DNA of 64,000 nt from Methylorubrum rhodesianum (lineage in GTDB: Bacteria; Pseudomonadota; Alphaproteobacteria; Rhizobiales; Beijerinckiaceae): positions 1-64,000 of the forward strand of contig NZ_JACHOS010000013.1 of the NCBI RefSeq assembly GCF_014199985.1, written 5' to 3'. Below, one piece after another: positions 25,374 to 34,794 of the stretch. A program made the translations under genes and the position numbers. The notes beneath the pieces are model-generated. The model did no database searches. It was not told the origin of the DNA and saw only the letters and a program-made list of their open reading frames with translations. The stretch's first letter is position 1, and the number at the start of each line of letters is the position of its first letter.

Positions 25374-26195
25374 ATGTCCGGGGCCGCCGACCAGGGTTCT
25401 CCCGCTCTCTATCCCGCGTCGAATCCCGATCATCGGGCGAGGCGGGTCCTCGTGCTCGGCGGGACGACCGAGGCCAGCGCGCTCGTCGCCCGCCTCGCCC
25501 GCGCAACGGACTTCGCGGTGACCCTGTCGCTGGCCGGCCGTACCGCCGCCCCTCGGCCCGAGCCGGTGCCGATGCGCGTCGGCGGGTTCGGCGGCGTCGA
25601 GGGCTTGGCGCGGTGGGTCGCCGAGAACGGCATCGAGGCGGTGATCGACGCGACCCATCCCTTCGCCGCGCGGATCTCGGCCAATGCGGCCGCGGCGTGC
25701 GGGGCCGGCGGCGTGCCGCTGCTCGCCGTGCGCCGTCCGGCCTGGAAGCGGCTGCCCGGTGACGACTGGAGCGAGGTTCGAGACGTCGCCGCTTGTGTCG
25801 CGGCCCTCGGGCCCGCGCCGAGACGGGTGTTTCTCACCATCGGCCGGCAGGAAGTGTCCGTCTTCGCCCACGCCCCGCATCACGCCTACATCGTGCGCAG
25901 CATCGAGCCGGTCGGCGACGCGTTGCCGGTGCCGAACCTCGTGGCGGTCAGCGCCCGCGGCCCCTTCACCCTCGAGGACGAGATTCGCTTCATGCGCGAG
26001 GCGGCGGTCGAGGTCCTGGTGACGAAGAATTCCGGCGGCGCGGCCACCTATCCGAAGATCGAGGCCGCGCGCCGGCTCGGGCTGCCGGTGGTGATCGTTG
26101 CCCGCCCCGCCCTGCCGGAGGTGCCCGCTGTCCCCGACGCCGCCGGTGCGCTGAACTGGCTCGAGACCAAGCTCGCTCGACGCGACCGCGTATAG
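25374..26195 (+). CDS. cobK: Precorrin-6A reductase
   Basis: CobK reduces precorrin-6A to precorrin-6B with NADPH in aerobic cobalamin synthesis. The 273-residue product has VLVLGGTTEASALVARLA, IDATHPFAARISANAAAAC, RRVFLTIGRQEVSVF and VLVTKNSGGAATYPKIEAAR, all landmark segments of the CobK/CbiJ family. ATG 25374 is divergent from dinB. cobQ follows 71 bases downstream in the same direction. Confidence 0.9.
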   Translation: MSGAADQGSPALYPASNPDHRARRVLVLGGTTEASALVARLARATDFAVTLSLAGRTAAPRPEPVPMRVGGFGGVEGLARWVAENGIEAVIDATHPFAARISANAAAACGAGGVPLLAVRRPAWKRLPGDDWSEVRDVAACVAALGPAPRRVFLTIGRQEVSVFAHAPHHAYIVRSIEPVGDALPVPNLVAVSARGPFTLEDEIRFMREAAVEVLVTKNSGGAATYPKIEAARRLGLPVVIVARPALPEVPAVPDAAGALNWLETKLARRDRV

Positions 26196-26266
26196 ATCCG
26201 GCTCGACGCGGCCCGGCGCCGGTGCCATGGCAGAGCCATGTCCGCGCCTGAAACGAGGAACCGCCC

Positions 26267-27724
26267 ATGACCCGCGCCCTGATGATCCAGGGGACCGGGT
26301 CCGATGTCGGCAAGTCGCTGCTGGTGGCGGGTCTTGCCCGTGCCTTCACTCGGCGCGGCCTGACGATACGTCCGTTCAAGCCGCAGAACATGTCGAACAA
26401 CGCCGCCGTCACCGCCGATGGCGGTGAGATCGGCCGCGCCCAGGCGCTGCAGGCTCGGGCCGCGCGGGTGGCGCCGTCGGTGCACATGAACCCGGTGCTG
26501 CTCAAGCCCCAGAGCGAGGTCGGCGCGCAGGTGGTGGTGCAGGGGCGCATGATCGGCACCGCCAAGGCGCGCGAGTTTCAGGCATGGAAGCCGCGCCTGA
26601 TGGCATCGGTGCTCGACAGCTTCGAGCGGCTGCGCAGGGAGGCCGACATCGTGCTCGTGGAGGGCGCGGGCTCGGCCGCCGAAGTGAACCTGCGGAGCGG
26701 CGACATCGCGAATATGGGTTTTGCGCGAGCGACCGACACGCCGGTGGTGCTCGTCGGCGATATCGACCGGGGCGGCGTCATCGCCAGCCTCGTCGGCACC
26801 CAGGCCGTGCTGGAGCCAGAGGACGCGGCGATGATCCGCGGCTTCATCGTCAACCGGTTCCGCGGCGACCCGACCCTGTTCTCCGACGGCATGGCCCTGA
26901 TCGCCGAGCGAACCGGCTGGTCTCCGTTCGGTCTCGTGCCGTTCTTCCCCGACGCAGCCCGCCTGCCGCCGGAGGACGCGGTGGCGCTCGAGGCCGTGCG
27001 GGCGCCCCGCGATGGCGCCGGACCGCTGATCGCGGTCCTTCGATTTCCCCACATCGCCAATTTCGATGACCTCGACCCGCTGCGGCAGGAGCCCGGCGTC
27101 GGCGTCGTCTTCGTTCCCCCCGGCACGCCGGTCCCGGCGGAGGCCGATCTCATCGTGCTGCCGGGCTCGAAGACCACGATCGACGACCTCGACTGTCTGC
27201 GCGCGCAGGGATGGGACATCGACATCCGCGCGCATCTCCGCCGCGGGAGGCGGGTGCTGGGGCTCTGCGGCGGCTACCAGATGCTCGGACGCACGATTGC
27301 CGACCCGCAGGGCATCGAGGGCGCGCCGCGCGCTCTGCCGGGCCTCGGACTGCTCGATGTCGAGACGGTGATGACGGACGCGAAGCGTCTCGTCGCCGTC
27401 ACCGGCACGACGCTCGCGGATGGCGAGCCGTTCTCGGGCTACGAGATGCATGTCGGCGATACGAGCGGACCGGACACCGCCCGGCCGCTATTGCGCTTCT
27501 CCGATGGCCGGGCCGACGGGGCGGTCTCGCGCGACGGGCTGGTGGCCGGCACCTATGTCCACGGCCTGTTCGCCGACGACCGCCAGCGCGCCGCCTGGCT
27601 CACCCGGCTCGGCGCCGCGCCGGGCGACACGCGCTACGAGGCCGGCATCGACGAGGTGCTCGACCGGTTCGCCGACCATCTCGAGGCCCATCTCGACTGC
27701 GACGGGCTGCTGCGCCTGCGCTGA
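26267..27724 (+). CDS. cobQ: Cobyric acid synthase
   Basis: CobQ amidates four side chains of adenosylcobyrinic diamide using glutamine and ATP. The 485-residue protein starts with the P-loop-like GTGSDVGKSLLVAGLARA, followed by KPQNMSNNAAVT and VEGAGSAAEVNLR. It has a C-terminal glutamine amidotransferase domain with the nucleophile in VLGLCGGYQMLG (Cys about 334) and the histidine in TYVHGLF. Length is normal. It probably shares a transcript with cobK. Confidence 0.95.
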   Translation: MTRALMIQGTGSDVGKSLLVAGLARAFTRRGLTIRPFKPQNMSNNAAVTADGGEIGRAQALQARAARVAPSVHMNPVLLKPQSEVGAQVVVQGRMIGTAKAREFQAWKPRLMASVLDSFERLRREADIVLVEGAGSAAEVNLRSGDIANMGFARATDTPVVLVGDIDRGGVIASLVGTQAVLEPEDAAMIRGFIVNRFRGDPTLFSDGMALIAERTGWSPFGLVPFFPDAARLPPEDAVALEAVRAPRDGAGPLIAVLRFPHIANFDDLDPLRQEPGVGVVFVPPGTPVPAEADLIVLPGSKTTIDDLDCLRAQGWDIDIRAHLRRGRRVLGLCGGYQMLGRTIADPQGIEGAPRALPGLGLLDVETVMTDAKRLVAVTGTTLADGEPFSGYEMHVGDTSGPDTARPLLRFSDGRADGAVSRDGLVAGTYVHGLFADDRQRAAWLTRLGAAPGDTRYEAGIDEVLDRFADHLEAHLDCDGLLRLR

Positions 27725-27750
27725 ACGCCGCGCCTCAGACGGATTGTGTG

Positions 27751-28854
27751 TCACTCCTCGGGCATCAGCTTGGCCGGCACCTTGTAGGCACGCGGCCCGC
27801 CGTTGCGGAGGCTGTCGAAGAGGACGAGCACGCGGTTCGGCCCGATCACCGTCACCGCCTCGGGCTTGCCGGCGCGCTCGGCATCGTCGAGCTCGTCCAA
27901 CTCCCCGAGAGGCTGCGGGTCGCCGCCCTTGCCGGGATCGAACAGGAAGAGCTTGTAGGCGACCTTCGGCTGCTCTTGGGCCGGCCCGGTGAGCACGATC
28001 AGGCGCCCGTCGTCGAGGGCGGCGAGGTCGCGGATCCCGGCATCCTTGCCGACCTTGATCGGGATCGTGCGCCGTTTTCCCTGGTAGGGGCCGTGCCCGT
28101 CGGCGAACAGGGCATCGACGTCGGCCTCGACGAGGAAGGCGTCCCCTTCGATCGTGGGCGCGCGCAGTCCGGCATAGAGCCGGTCCTTCACCACCGCGAT
28201 CCCCTCGATATTGAGGCCGTTCGCCTCGCTCAGGCTCTCGAGGAAGGACGCGCCCACGCGGTCCGCCCCCGCCAGGACCTCGCCGAGGCGATAGGTGGTC
28301 TCGACGGCGGCCTCCGGCCTCTCGTCGTCCTCCACATCCGGCTTGCCCTCGTCATCGACGCGGATGCGCGCGAGGATCATCGCCGAGGTGTTGAGTGTGT
28401 CCTTCCTGCGGCCGCAGCCATGCGAGCCGACGACGTAGAAGTACGGCCTGGCGTAGGCGACGCCCTCGCCGTCGAACTCCTTGAATTTGGCGGGGCTCTT
28501 GTCCGGGCATTGCTTGCCGGCGAACACCGTTCCACGCGTCGCAGGGTCCGGTGCCTTGCCGATCAGGTCGATCGACTTCTTGGGCTCGATGCTGCGGTCG
28601 TCGATCGTCAGGAATTGAGCCTTGCGCCCCTCGTCGTTCACGACGAGGCAGCGCCGCTTGCCCGAGGCGCGCAGGATGCAGGCGATGCCGCTGACGTCAT
28701 AGGCCGCTGCGTCGTCCTTCTTGCCCGATCCGCGCAAGTCTTCCTTGAAGCTATAGGGTTTGCCCTCGGGTTCCAGGATCGTGTCCTTGGCGCTCGCCGC
28801 GGTCAGGCCAGATCCAAGGAAGAGGGCAAGACAGATGCAACTGACGGGGCGCAT
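27751..28854 (-). CDS. Secreted DUF3616 protein
   Basis: This 367-residue protein has a signal peptide (MRPVSCICLALFLGSGLTAASA). It reads as a repeated beta-propeller-like protein with DVSGIACILRASGKRRCLVV, VEGVAYARPYFYVVGSHGC-like segments and EGIAVVKDRLYAGLRAP, matching DUF3616. No enzyme activity is known for the family. It lies on the minus strand in the middle of the cobalamin genes, convergent with cobQ (26-base gap), so it is unlikely to be co-transcribed with cobQ; cobD lies upstream on the same strand orientation with a 74-base gap. Confidence 0.75.
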   Translation of the reverse strand: MRPVSCICLALFLGSGLTAASAKDTILEPEGKPYSFKEDLRGSGKKDDAAAYDVSGIACILRASGKRRCLVVNDEGRKAQFLTIDDRSIEPKKSIDLIGKAPDPATRGTVFAGKQCPDKSPAKFKEFDGEGVAYARPYFYVVGSHGCGRRKDTLNTSAMILARIRVDDEGKPDVEDDERPEAAVETTYRLGEVLAGADRVGASFLESLSEANGLNIEGIAVVKDRLYAGLRAPTIEGDAFLVEADVDALFADGHGPYQGKRRTIPIKVGKDAGIRDLAALDDGRLIVLTGPAQEQPKVAYKLFLFDPGKGGDPQPLGELDELDDAERAGKPEAVTVIGPNRVLVLFDSLRNGGPRAYKVPAKLMPEE

Positions 28855-28928
28855 GGCCGCAATCTCCTGTTCAGTTCGAGCAATTGGAACTCGATCTTCG
28901 GAGGTATCCGGTCAGCGGCCGGCGCTCT

Positions 28929-29927
28929 TCAGAAAGCGTAGAGCCAGATGCCGGCTCCGGCAAAGACCAGGGTGAATTGCAGCGCGCAGGCCGTCCGGTA
29001 GAGTTTCAGCGCCCGCACGATGTCGTCGGGGCCGGCCTCCGCCCGCCCGTCGCCCATCCAGGCATCCTCGACGCGGGTGGCGCCGTAGATGCGCGGACCG
29101 GCGAGCCGCAGGCCCAACGCCCCCGCCATCGCCGCCTCGGGCCAGCCGGCATTGGGCGAGCGGTGGCGGCCGGCGTCGCGGCGGATCGCCCGCCACGCGC
29201 CCGCCGCGGACACGTCCCGGCTCAGGGCAGCGGACACGACCAGCAGCAGGGCCGTCAGCCGCGAGGCCGGCAGGTTGACGAGGTCATCGAGGCGGGCGGA
29301 GGCCCAGCCGAACGCCTCGTGGCGCGGGGTGCGGTGGCCGATCATGCTGTCGGCGGTGTTGATCGCCTTGTAGAGTGCGCCGCCGGTGAGGCCACCGGCG
29401 CCGATCCAGAAGGCCGGCGCGACGATGCCGTCGGAAAAATTCTCGGCAAGGCTCTCGATCGCAGCGCGGCACACCGCCGCCTCGTCGAGACTGTCGGGAT
29501 TGCGCCCGACGATCATCGAGACGGCCGCGCGACCGCCGGGAAGCCCCTCCGCCCGTAGGGCGGCGGAGACGCGCCGGACATGAACGAACAGGCTGCGCTG
29601 CGCCGGCAGGCTCGCGGCGAGCAAGGCCAGCAGCACCATGCCGAAGCCGTGGCCGGCGAGTGCGGCGAGCGCGGTCAGGGTGAGAGAGAAAGCGGCCGTG
29701 ACCGTCAGCAGAAGCGCGAGCGCCAGGATGCCGCCGAGCCGGCGCGCGGCGGCGCCGCCCCGGTTCAGCCCGCGCTCCAGCGCGGCGATCAGCCGGCCGA
29801 TCCAGGTGACAGGGTGGCCGAGCGCCCTGTAGAGGCGGTCGGGATAGCCCGCCAAGGCCTCGAGCAGCAGGGCCAGCGCCAGGACGCCGAGGGTGTCGGG
29901 CGGGTGGGTCAGGGCGATCCAGGGCAT
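28929..29927 (-). CDS. cobD: Adenosylcobinamide-phosphate synthase (CobD/CbiB)
   Basis: This membrane enzyme joins the aminopropanol phosphate arm to cobyric acid. The 332 residues from ATG 29927 contain hydrophobic helices, HPVTWIGRLIAALERGLNRG, VGRNPDSLDEAAVCRAAIES, ENFSDGIVAPAFWIGAGGLT, YKAINTADSMIGHRTPRHEA and GWASARLDDLVNLPASRLTA, all typical of CbiB. The frame extends upstream but overlaps cobC, so the shorter start is favoured. It is divergent from cobC, with the starts about 26 bases apart. Confidence 0.93.
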   Translation of the reverse strand: MPWIALTHPPDTLGVLALALLLEALAGYPDRLYRALGHPVTWIGRLIAALERGLNRGGAAARRLGGILALALLLTVTAAFSLTLTALAALAGHGFGMVLLALLAASLPAQRSLFVHVRRVSAALRAEGLPGGRAAVSMIVGRNPDSLDEAAVCRAAIESLAENFSDGIVAPAFWIGAGGLTGGALYKAINTADSMIGHRTPRHEAFGWASARLDDLVNLPASRLTALLLVVSAALSRDVSAAGAWRAIRRDAGRHRSPNAGWPEAAMAGALGLRLAGPRIYGATRVEDAWMGDGRAEAGPDDIVRALKLYRTACALQFTLVFAGAGIWLYAF

Positions 29928-29953
29928 CGTTGGCAGGGTCGGTGCAGGGCGGG

Positions 29954-30946
29954 ATGGACGGACGCGAGGTGCTGGAGGACGGTTCGACGGACGCCATCGC
30001 GCATGGCGGCGATCTCGACGCGGCCCGGAAACTGTTTCCGGCCGCACCCGAGCCGTGGCTCGACCTCTCGACCGGCATCAACCCGGTGCCCTATCCGCTG
30101 CCGCCCTTTGAAGCCAGTGTCCTTCACCGCTTGCCCTCCCCCGGCGACCTCGCGCGGCTCAAGGCCGCGGCGGCGGCGGCCTACGGCGCGGCAGGGCCGG
30201 ACCATATCGTCGCCGCGCCCGGCACGCAGATCCTGATCGAGACCCTGCCGCGCTTGCGGCCGCCCTGCCGGGTCGCGGTGGTCGGGCCGACCTATGCCGA
30301 GCACGCCGCCGCCTGGACCCGGTCCGGCCATGCGGTGCGGATGGTGGATGATCCGGCGGAAGCCGGGAACGCCGAGGTTCTGGTCGCGGTGAGCCCCAAC
30401 AATCCCGACGGGCGCGTGTTCTCGACCACCGCGCTGGGGTGCGCCGGTGCCGGCCTCGTCGTGCTCGATCAAGCCTTCGCCGACCTGGAGCCGGTGGAGG
30501 CGGTCTCGCCGCGGCCCGGCCTTGTGGTCCTGCGCTCCTTCGGCAAGACCTACGGACTCGCCGGAATCCGGCTCGGTTTCGCGCTGGCCGAGCCGGCGCT
30601 GGCGCGGCGCATTGAAACTGCGCTGGGTCCCTGGGCGGTCTCGGGTCCGGCGATCGTGGCGGGCCTCGCTGCGCTGCCGGATGCGGCGTGGCGCCGGGAG
30701 GCTGCCGCGGCGCGGGCGCAGGACGCGGCCCGCCTCGACCGGATGATCGGGCGGGCCGGTGGGCGCCTCGTCGGCGGCACCGCCCTGTTCCGCACCGCGG
30801 AGTTCTCTGACGGTCCCGGCCTGTTCCGAGCGCTGGGCGAGGCCGGGATCTATGTTCGGCGCTTCGCCGAATCGCCCTCCCGACTGCGCTTCGGCCTGCC
30901 CCCCGACAAGGCGGCGTGGTGCCGCCTCTCGCGGGTGCTCAAGTAG
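29954..30946 (+). CDS. cobC: Threonine-phosphate decarboxylase-type aminotransferase (CobC)
   Basis: This fold-type I PLP enzyme makes the (R)-1-amino-2-propanol phosphate arm used by CobD. The 330 residues have LDLSTGINPVPYPLPP at the start, VSPNNPDGRVF, LDQAFADLEP and the PLP lysine in RSFGKTYGLAGIRLGFA (K198 by my count). The ATG at 29954 follows CAGGGCGGG; a TTG at 29930 is the alternative. Its 3' end overlaps the MFS gene by 8 bases, tail to tail. Confidence 0.9.
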   Translation: MDGREVLEDGSTDAIAHGGDLDAARKLFPAAPEPWLDLSTGINPVPYPLPPFEASVLHRLPSPGDLARLKAAAAAAYGAAGPDHIVAAPGTQILIETLPRLRPPCRVAVVGPTYAEHAAAWTRSGHAVRMVDDPAEAGNAEVLVAVSPNNPDGRVFSTTALGCAGAGLVVLDQAFADLEPVEAVSPRPGLVVLRSFGKTYGLAGIRLGFALAEPALARRIETALGPWAVSGPAIVAGLAALPDAAWRREAAAARAQDAARLDRMIGRAGGRLVGGTALFRTAEFSDGPGLFRALGEAGIYVRRFAESPSRLRFGLPPDKAAWCRLSRVLK

Positions 30947-32123
30947 GCCGGGGCCGGCCGCCGAGCCAGGACACGGCCAGCGCGGCGAGCGCGAAGGCAC
31001 CGCCGACGGCGCACACGCCGGGCCAGCCGGCGAGGAGGAAGGCCCGCGAGCCGAGGAAGGCACCGGCCGCCCCGCCGATGAAGACCGCGGTGAACAGCAC
31101 GGTGTTCACTCGACCGCGCGCGCCCGGCGCGAGGGCGTAGGCGCGGGTCTGATTGGCGATCAGCGCGCCGTTGATGCCGATGTCGAGGAGCAGCACGCCC
31201 GCGGCGATGGCGACGAGCGACACCTGTCCGGCCAGAGCGAGCACGACGAAGGCCGCCGCGACGAACGCGCTTCCGGCGATGACCACGGGCCGGGCGCCGC
31301 GCCGGTCGCTGTAGCGGCCGGAATACGGGGCGATCAATGCTCCGGCGACGCCGATGACGCCGAACAGCCCCGCGCCCGCCGCCGTGAGATCGAAGGGCGG
31401 TGCCTCGACGAGGAGCGCCAGCGTCGCCCAGAAGGCGTTGAAGCTGGCAAACAGCAGCGCCTGCGACAGGCTGGCGTTGCGCAGGACCGGCTGGCTGCGC
31501 ACCAGATGCAGCAGCGAGAGCATCAGCGCGCGGTAGCGCAGGCGCCGCGTCGGCGCGCTGCGCGGCAGGGTGCGCAGCGCCACCCCCGCCATCGCCAGCG
31601 CGAGGCCGGCCGCGGCGAAGAACACGGCGCGCCAGCCGAAATGCGCGCCGACGAAACCGCTCGCGGTACGGGCGAGCAGGATTCCGGAGAGCAGACCCGT
31701 CATCACGCCGCCGACGATCCGCCCCCGGCTCGCATCGGGGGCGAGTTCGGCGGCGAAGGGCACCGCCTGCTGCGCGGCGCAGGCGAGCACGCCGGTGACG
31801 AGGCTCGCCGCCGCGAGAACGGCGAGGTTCGGGCTCAGCGCGGCGGCGACCAGCGCCACCGCCAAGCCGAGCAACTGCCACACGATGAGGTCGCGCCGCG
31901 GCAGCGCGTCGCCCAGGGGCACGAGGAACAGGATGCCGAGCCCGTATCCGACGAGGCTGGCGGTCGGCACGAGCAGGGCCGCCCGATCACCGAACTCCGC
32001 GACGAGGACCGCGAGAAGCGGCTGATTGTAGTAGATGTTGGCGACCGCGCCGCCCGCGATCAGCGTCAGCCCGAGTCGGGTCGTCGGCGGGATGGCGCGT
32101 CCATCCCTCGTGTCGCCGTTCAT
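30939..32123 (-). CDS. MFS transporter
   Basis: The 394-residue product from ATG 32123 has about 12 hydrophobic helices. Early sequence IAGGAVANIYYNQPLLAVL and loop motif PLGDALPRRDLIVWQ are typical of YfmI/drug-efflux-type major facilitator proteins. The second-half counterpart is RYSDRRGARPVVIAG. The substrate is unknown. It is separate from the cobalamin genes in direction (convergent with cobC). Confidence 0.85.
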   Translation of the reverse strand: MNGDTRDGRAIPPTTRLGLTLIAGGAVANIYYNQPLLAVLVAEFGDRAALLVPTASLVGYGLGILFLVPLGDALPRRDLIVWQLLGLAVALVAAALSPNLAVLAAASLVTGVLACAAQQAVPFAAELAPDASRGRIVGGVMTGLLSGILLARTASGFVGAHFGWRAVFFAAAGLALAMAGVALRTLPRSAPTRRLRYRALMLSLLHLVRSQPVLRNASLSQALLFASFNAFWATLALLVEAPPFDLTAAGAGLFGVIGVAGALIAPYSGRYSDRRGARPVVIAGSAFVAAAFVVLALAGQVSLVAIAAGVLLLDIGINGALIANQTRAYALAPGARGRVNTVLFTAVFIGGAAGAFLGSRAFLLAGWPGVCAVGGAFALAALAVSWLGGRPRPT

Positions 32124-32451
32124 CGCTGCGGCGCCGGGAGCGCGGGGAAACGGGCCGGCGGGGCGCCGAGGGAGGGAGCAGGCTGCATGGACCGCCCCAT
32201 ACGGCAGGCTTGAACCGGAAGGCCAGCCCCTGCCGGGAAAGGGCCCCTGCGATTGCCGCGCGGCAGAGTGTCCGTTTCCGTTCAGACGCCTGATGGTAGC
32301 ATCCCTTCGGTGCCACACCCATATGATGGTTTGCACGGAAAAAGGCACAGCCTTTGCAGCGGCTTGGCCGGGCCGGCGGTTGCGGATGGAAGCGCGATAG
32401 CGCACATCTTCTCCAAGCGCCTGGCAGCCGCTTCAACACAAGGAGTCGTGT

Positions 32452-32655
32452 ATGCCGAACTACCGCGTCCACTTCGCGAAGCAGATCCTCGGAGTTCCCT
32501 TCACGGTCGGTTTCGTGGAGATCGCCCGCGCCCGCGATCCGGAGCGCGCCCTGAGGGCGGCGGAGATCCGTTTCGCCCGCGCACGTGGCGTGACGGATTG
32601 GCGCGAGCGGGCCGACACGGTGGATCTCGCGCCGCATGCGGAGGCGGATCTCTGA
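32452..32655 (+). CDS. Small conserved hypothetical protein
   Basis: The 67-residue product (MPNYRVHFAKQILGVPFTVGFVEIARARDPERALRAAEIRF through WRERADTVDLAPH) starts at an ATG with AAGGAG upstream. The pattern Y-x-V-x-F-x-K, then a helix with A-x-x-A-E, resembles small proteins of unknown function in Methylobacteriaceae. A T-run after GCTGAAGCAGC at about 32675-32690 may end transcription. Confidence 0.55.
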   Translation: MPNYRVHFAKQILGVPFTVGFVEIARARDPERALRAAEIRFARARGVTDWRERADTVDLAPHAEADL

Positions 32656-32843
32656 GCGGCATCGATCGGCCGGCTGAAGCAGCTTTTTTTTGGTGAAACC
32701 CGGCTGGCGGGCATACGCGGGCGGAATCGAAACGGGATTGTCATACCGCGCATGTCTGGCGCCGACACGGCCGAGGCCCTAGGTTCCGGCAACAGCCGAG
32801 CCTGCCACGGGTCGGCTCGACAGATCCAAGGGCTTGTTCGGTC

Positions 32844-34253
32844 ATGGCGGCGATCTCGTTCCTCGGTGATCTCATCCAGACCATCAGCGATCGGGGCCGC
32901 GATCTCATCGGCTTGGCCCGCACCGACTTGGCTCGGACGGCGAGTCCGGCCGACCTCGCGCGGCTGTGCGAGGATCTGATCTCCCGCCGGGGCGAGGCAT
33001 CCGGAGTGGCGCTCGCCCGCCTGATCCTCGATCGCTACGCGGCCTTCCCCATCGACGAACGGCTCGCCTTCCTCGAACTGGTCGCGACGGAGTTCGGCGC
33101 CGACCACGATGCGGTCGATGCGGCGATCGCCGCCTACCGGGCCGAGCCGACCCGGGCGCGCCTCGGCCTGCTGCACGAGGCCGCCGAGCCCCGCTCGCAG
33201 GAACTGATCCGCCGGCTCAACCTCGCCCGTGGCGGGACCCTGGCGCTCGTGCGCATGCGCGAGGACCTGTTCGCCCTGCGCAAGCGCCTGAAGGATCGCG
33301 GCGCGGCCCCGGACACGATCGACGCCGCGGTGAGCCTCGACAGCGATTTCGAGCACCTCTTCGCGTCGTGGTTCAACCGGGGCTTCCTGGTGCTGCGGCC
33401 GATCGATTGGTCGACGCCGGCCCACATCCTCGAGAAGATCATCCGCTACGAGGCGGTCCACGAAATCGCCGATTGGGACGAACTGCGCCGCCGCATCGAG
33501 CCGACGGATCGGCGCTGCTACGCCTTCTTCCACCCGGCCCTGCTCGACGAGCCGCTGATCTTCGTCGAGGTGGCGCTCACCAACGCCATCGCTCCGGCGA
33601 TCCAGCCGATCCTGGCCGATGGCCGCGAGCCGGTGCTGGCGCGCGCCGCCACGACCGCGATCTTCTACTCGATCTCGAACTGCCAGAAAGGTCTGGCCGG
33701 CGTCACCTTCGGCAACTTCCTGATCAAGCAGGTGGTCGAGGATCTGGCCCGCGAAATCCCCTCGCTGAAGACCTTCGTCACGCTCTCGCCGGTGCCCGGA
33801 TTCCGCACCTGGCTCGACCGCGAGCGCGGCGCCGACGCCCCGCAGGGGCTGACGCGGGAGGATGTGGAGACGCTTCGCCTGCTCGATACCGACGACTGGC
33901 GCGGCGACAAGGCGAAGTGCGAGGCCGTGCGGCGCGCCATGCTGCCGGCGGCGGCCGCCTATTTCCTGCGCGCCAAGAACGAGAAGGGCCGCCCGCTCGA
34001 TCCGGTCGCCCGCTTCCACCTCGGCAACGGCGCCCGGCTGGAGCGGATGAACTTCCTGGGCGACACCTCGAAGAAGGGCATGAAGCAGTCCTACGGACTG
34101 ATGGTGAACTACCTCTACGATCTCTCGGCGATCGAGAAGAACCACGAGACCTACGTCAATCTCGGCACGGTCGCGACCTCCTCGGCGGTCAGCCGCGAGC
34201 TGCGCTCCAACTTGCCGCCGCCACGGGCCGTCGTGCTGGCGGAGGCGGGCTAG
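32844..34253 (+). CDS. Malonyl-CoA decarboxylase
   Basis: The enzyme converts malonyl-CoA to acetyl-CoA and CO2. The 469 residues have a helical N-terminal domain (about 1-150) and a GNAT-fold catalytic part, with HPALLDEPLIFVEVALTNAI, FYSISNCQKGLAGVTFGNFL, the serine in TLSPVPGF (S315) and the histidine in RFHLGNGARLERMN (H392). Both active-site residues match the known family. It is monocistronic; AccA, which helps make malonyl-CoA, is encoded 1.5 kb downstream. Confidence 0.9.
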   Translation: MAAISFLGDLIQTISDRGRDLIGLARTDLARTASPADLARLCEDLISRRGEASGVALARLILDRYAAFPIDERLAFLELVATEFGADHDAVDAAIAAYRAEPTRARLGLLHEAAEPRSQELIRRLNLARGGTLALVRMREDLFALRKRLKDRGAAPDTIDAAVSLDSDFEHLFASWFNRGFLVLRPIDWSTPAHILEKIIRYEAVHEIADWDELRRRIEPTDRRCYAFFHPALLDEPLIFVEVALTNAIAPAIQPILADGREPVLARAATTAIFYSISNCQKGLAGVTFGNFLIKQVVEDLAREIPSLKTFVTLSPVPGFRTWLDRERGADAPQGLTREDVETLRLLDTDDWRGDKAKCEAVRRAMLPAAAAYFLRAKNEKGRPLDPVARFHLGNGARLERMNFLGDTSKKGMKQSYGLMVNYLYDLSAIEKNHETYVNLGTVATSSAVSRELRSNLPPPRAVVLAEAG

Positions 34254-34389
34254 CCGGCGCCGCGAACCGCGCCCCGATCACCGCTTTTTCGCTGCGGCGC
34301 GGGACCGATCCGGTCCTCGCACGTTCTTCTGACCGACGCCCGCCCGAAACTCCCAAGGTGGCGGGCAAGGGAAGAACAGGAGTTCCGCC

Positions 34390-34746
34390 ATGGTTGATAC
34401 GGATCGCGTCGTCGGTGCTGCGAAAGATTTCGGCGGCCGGGCGCAGGGTGCGGTGGGCGACGCCCTCGGCTCCGACCGGGACTCGCTGGAGGGCCGCTAT
34501 CGGGAGGCCGAGGGCCGGGCGCAGCGGATCTACGGTCAGGCCAAGGACGCCGTGCGCGACATCGCCGACGATGTCGGCGGCTATGCCGAGGACGCCTATG
34601 ACCGCGTCAGCCGCCACGGCGGCACCTATCTGCGCGACGGGCGCGAGCGCGTCGAGACCCAGGTCGGCGAGAACCCGTTCCTCGCCCTGCTGATCGCCGG
34701 TGCGGTCGGCTACGGTCTCGCCCTGCTGCTGCATTCCCGCCGCTGA
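34390..34746 (+). CDS. CsbD-like stress protein with a membrane tail
   Basis: The 118-residue protein contains two CsbD/YjbJ-type stretches (MVDTDRVVGAAKDFGGRAQG, then AEGRAQRIYGQAKDAVRDIAD). It ends with a DUF883-like hydrophobic segment (NPFLALLIAGAVGYGLALLL). Such proteins are hydrophilic and stress-inducible in related bacteria and are anchored at the inner membrane. The ATG follows AGGAGTTCCGCC. Its terminator is at 34757. Confidence 0.75.
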   Translation: MVDTDRVVGAAKDFGGRAQGAVGDALGSDRDSLEGRYREAEGRAQRIYGQAKDAVRDIADDVGGYAEDAYDRVSRHGGTYLRDGRERVETQVGENPFLALLIAGAVGYGLALLLHSRR

Positions 34747-34756
34747 GCCGGGCACA

Positions 34757-34782
34757 GGAGCGCGGCATCCCTGCCGCGCTCC
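34757..34782. terminator. Stem-loop between convergent genes
   Basis: The arms GGAGCGCGGC and GCCGCGCTCC pair perfectly over 10 bases around a 6-base loop. The hairpin lies between the CsbD-like gene and the 3' end of bdhA, so it could work in both directions. No T-run is present. Confidence 0.6.
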
Positions 34783-34794
34783 GCGTCGGCGGCG

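Noticed and set aside
25320..26228. Upstream extension of the dinB frame across cobK
   Set aside because: The frame stays open by codon bias only; the DinB homology starts at about 25319 and cobK is real on the other strand.
26196..26266. Cobalamin riboswitch before cobQ
   Set aside because: Only about 70 bases are available and no B12-box-like sequence was recognised; the gap at 28855-28928 is also too short.
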